Source: Geopsychrobacter sp. (GTDB taxonomy: Bacteria > Desulfobacterota > Desulfuromonadia > Desulfuromonadales > Geopsychrobacteraceae). From it: a DNA stretch of 7,335 bases. How positions within the stretch are numbered: the first letter of the stretch is position 1; every line of letters begins with the position of its first letter. The notes under the pieces are model-generated. The model was not told the origin of the DNA and did no database searches. It saw only the letters and a list, made by a program, of their open reading frames with translations. The position numbers and the translations under genes are program-made. Shown here in pieces: positions 6,325 through 7,335 of this stretch. The stretch is taken from positions 1-7,335 of the forward strand of contig JAUXIR010000068.1 of NCBI GenBank assembly GCA_030620915.1. The letters are read 5' to 3'.

Positions 6325-6375
6325 CGCAATTTTGCAAAACAATCCACAGACTGTCTCGCGATTTTGCAAAACCAT
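6325..6375. repeat. Paired palindromic boxes, possible activator binding sites
   Basis: CGCAATTTTGCAAAACAAT (6325-6343) and CGCGATTTTGCAAAACCAT (6357-6375) are near-identical direct repeats, each centred on the perfect palindrome TTTTGCAAAA. They lie 32 bases apart, close to three helical turns, so dimers bound at both would face the same side of the DNA. This is the layout of an enhancer or operator pair. Which regulator binds is unknown. Confidence 0.5.
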
Positions 6376-6491
6376 GTTCTGGCAAGACAATCCCCCACCA
6401 GTCAACCACGGAATAACTCAGAAGAACAGCCACTTACCAATCAAACATTATTTTCCAACCAGATCTCCTGCCATCGCCACAGCTTAAAGAT

Positions 6492-6511
6492 TTTTTGCAT
6501 CCATGCGAAAA
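6492..6511. repeat. Inverted repeat upstream of the -24/-12 element
   Basis: TTTTTGCAT and ATGCGAAAA form nine-base arms with one mismatch around CC. The flanks (GATTTT on one side and AAAAC on the other) resemble the two TTTTGCAAAA boxes further left. Its centre is about 108 bases before the start site predicted for the downstream promoter, a usual distance for a sigma-54 activator site. Confidence 0.35.
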
Positions 6512-6583
6512 CAGCGCTCCCGCCCCTTCCGCGCAACGAGCCGCAACCCACTGAAATAACAAGGTATTCCAGGAGTCAAGGAT

Positions 6584-6598
6584 TGGTATACGGGTTGC
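6584..6598 (+). promoter_or_regulatory. Candidate sigma-54 (-24/-12) promoter of the transporter gene
   Basis: TGGTATACGGGTTGC has the invariant GG (6585-6586) and GC (6597-6598) with exactly ten bases between, the TTGC of the -12 element and TGG of the -24 element. It departs from TGGCAC at two positions. Transcription would start near 6610, about 30 bases before the ATG of the downstream frame. Palindromic boxes upstream fit an activator-dependent promoter. Confidence 0.45.
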
Positions 6599-6639
6599 GA
6601 TAGCTAGACAGCAGAAGTCGAAGAGGAAAGGGGAGCAAG

Positions 6640-7335
6640 ATGAAAATTTGTCCGTTCTACGGTCAAGCAGAGGATGAATGCGATGTCGGCTCCGGCTACC
6701 TATCGACCTATGACGTCCAGACGATTGCTACCCATTGCGCCAATCGCTTCGGTGACTGCAGCAAATATCAGGAACTGTTCAGTAGTCATCCGGAAATTCG
6801 GGTCCCAGAGCTCACGACCGAAAATTTCACGCCGCAAGCCTTCGTAGCAAGAGGAGCTGCCATGGCACAGAAACCGATCCATATCGCCTTTCGTAACAAA
6901 TGGCCGCTGCCATTTCGCCTTCAATATCTGCAGAACAATTCATTACCGATAGCAACATTACCCGAGGAGGAAATCGTGACAAAGCAACCATCGATGAGAA
7001 AAGCCTGGACCGTCGTCCTGGCCGGCACCGGAATCAACCTCGCGCTGGGGATTTTATACACCTGGAGCATTTTCAAGGGGGCGATCGCCGACTCGATTGC
7101 CGCCGGGGGCGAAGGAGCCTTCAATTGGGATTCCGCCAGCATCAATGACCCCTACGCCGTGGCTTGTCTCGCCTTTGCCGCCGCGATGATCCTGGCCGGC
7201 AAGGTCCAGGACCGGGTCGGCCCCAAAGTCACCTGTATCATTGGTGGCCTGATGGTCGGCGCCGGCTTCTGCTGGATCTCGACCACCACCAATTACTGGG
7301 CCTGGGTGGTCGGCTTCGGCATGCTGGCCGGAACC
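6640..7335 (+). CDS. Four-cysteine module continuing in frame into an OFA-type transporter (partial)
   Basis: A single frame stays open for 232 codons and leaves the window. It starts at an ATG preceded by GGGGAG four bases upstream. Residues 1-50 are a small module with Cys4, Cys14, Cys33 and Cys40 and the phrase GYLSTYDVQTIA; the spacing suggests a zinc or Fe-S site, and I recall similar short cysteine proteins from deltaproteobacteria but cannot name a family. Residues 51-112 are a linker without recognisable domain, richer in rare-looking codons such as AGA, ATA and TTA. From codon 113 the frame is a major-facilitator transporter. Either this is a true fusion, or the cysteine protein lost its stop codon and the transporter is started internally; two strong internal ribosome binding sites favour at least some internal starts. 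The putative sigma-54 promoter lies just upstream. Confidence 0.6.
   Translation, partial: MKICPFYGQAEDECDVGSGYLSTYDVQTIATHCANRFGDCSKYQELFSSHPEIRVPELTTENFTPQAFVARGAAMAQKPIHIAFRNKWPLPFRLQYLQNNSLPIATLPEEEIVTKQPSMRKAWTVVLAGTGINLALGILYTWSIFKGAIADSIAAGGEGAFNWDSASINDPYAVACLAFAAAMILAGKVQDRVGPKVTCIIGGLMVGAGFCWISTTTNYWAWVVGFGMLAGT
6851..6864 (+). promoter_or_regulatory. Internal ribosome binding site and ATG in the linker
   Basis: GAGGAG (6851-6856) is followed after five bases by an ATG (6862) in the same frame as the cysteine module and transporter. It would give a transporter with a 38-residue basic N-terminal extension, MAQKPIHIAFRNK. It is one of three stacked starts in this frame. Confidence 0.35.
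6965..6978 (+). promoter_or_regulatory. Strong ribosome binding site for the transporter core
   Basis: AGGAGG (6965-6970) lies five bases before a GTG (6976) that begins the transporter where its family usually begins, a few residues before the first membrane helix. This is the best ribosome binding site of the three in this frame. Confidence 0.7.
6976..7335 (+). CDS. OFA-family MFS transporter, N-terminal part only
   Basis: This is the transporter core as it would be made from the internal GTG; only the first 120 residues are in the window, against roughly 400-550 for the family. The first membrane helix, with GINLALGILYTWSIF (19-33), carries the LG-x-LY-x-WSIF pattern typical of oxalate/formate-antiporter relatives. 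A second helix (about 60-75) leads into the MFS loop motif GKVQDRVGPK (75-84), and a third helix follows (about 85-101). Members move small carboxylates such as oxalate, formate or lactate across the inner membrane; the substrate cannot be told from this part. It shares its frame with the cysteine module upstream. The GTG is supported by AGGAGG five bases before it. Confidence 0.8.
   Translation, partial: MTKQPSMRKAWTVVLAGTGINLALGILYTWSIFKGAIADSIAAGGEGAFNWDSASINDPYAVACLAFAAAMILAGKVQDRVGPKVTCIIGGLMVGAGFCWISTTTNYWAWVVGFGMLAGT

Larger units (their letters stand above)
6180..6639. other. Gene-free control region between cheV and the transporter
   Basis: I see no convincing gene in these 460 bases. 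Short open frames exist on both strands but lack good start signals and recognisable domains. The stretch is richer in A and T than its surroundings. It contains a pair of palindromic TTTTGCAAAA boxes, a third related inverted repeat and a GG-N10-GC promoter match, all arranged upstream of the rightward gene. Promoter boxes for cheV on the other strand could not be identified with confidence. Confidence 0.6.

Noticed and set aside
6325..6375. Possible two-unit CRISPR remnant
   Set aside because: There are only two units with a 13-base gap, and each is itself a palindrome; this fits protein binding sites much better.
6142..6405. Minus-strand 87-codon open frame upstream of cheV
   Set aside because: It overlaps the palindromic boxes, has no family resemblance or strong start signal, and is rich in scattered Cys and Trp as expected of noncoding DNA.
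6364..6603. Plus-strand 79-codon open frame in the control region
   Set aside because: It runs through the inverted repeat and the -24/-12 element, has no ribosome binding site and a low-complexity polar product.

Overview
The window looks like a chromosomal segment of a moderately GC-rich Gram-negative bacterium, most plausibly a deltaproteobacterium of the Desulfuromonas/Geobacter type. This is inferred from the mix of a CheV-type coupling protein, a selenium-dependent tRNA-modifying enzyme, a long Sel1-repeat protein, an oxalate/formate-antiporter-family (OFA) carrier and GG-N10-GC (sigma-54-like) promoter matches. No plasmid, phage or insertion-sequence gene is visible.

Left part (1-2.36 kb): a strong sigma-70-type promoter drives a two-domain lipoprotein. 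It converges on a minus-strand gene for an unrecognised 435-447-residue protein that weakly resembles N-formylglutamate amidohydrolases. The 94-base gap between the two stop codons is almost filled by an inverted repeat built from GTGAGGN heptamers.

Middle (2.37-5.1 kb): mnmH (tRNA 2-selenouridine synthase) lies just upstream of the amidohydrolase-like gene on the minus strand, probably in one operon. Divergent from it is a complete initiator tRNA gene (tRNA-fMet) with its own promoter and terminator. Next comes a cytoplasmic-looking Sel1-repeat protein with nine exact 36-residue units, ending in a strong hairpin that can serve both converging genes.

Right part (5.1-7.3 kb): a minus-strand cheV gene whose receiver domain is cut short by an apparent one-base insertion; the lost C-terminus, with its conserved lysine, is readable in the next frame. 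Beyond it lie about 460 bases without a convincing gene. They carry two copies of a palindromic TTTTGCAAAA box, a related inverted repeat and a sigma-54-like promoter pointing at the last gene. That gene runs off the window edge. It starts with a four-cysteine module and continues without a stop into an OFA-type transporter that has its own excellent internal ribosome binding site.

The most interesting items are the cheV frameshift, the in-frame cysteine-module/transporter arrangement with its putative sigma-54 control region, the heptamer inverted repeat, and the unknown partner of mnmH. I did not find evidence for a clearly new defence or mobile system.
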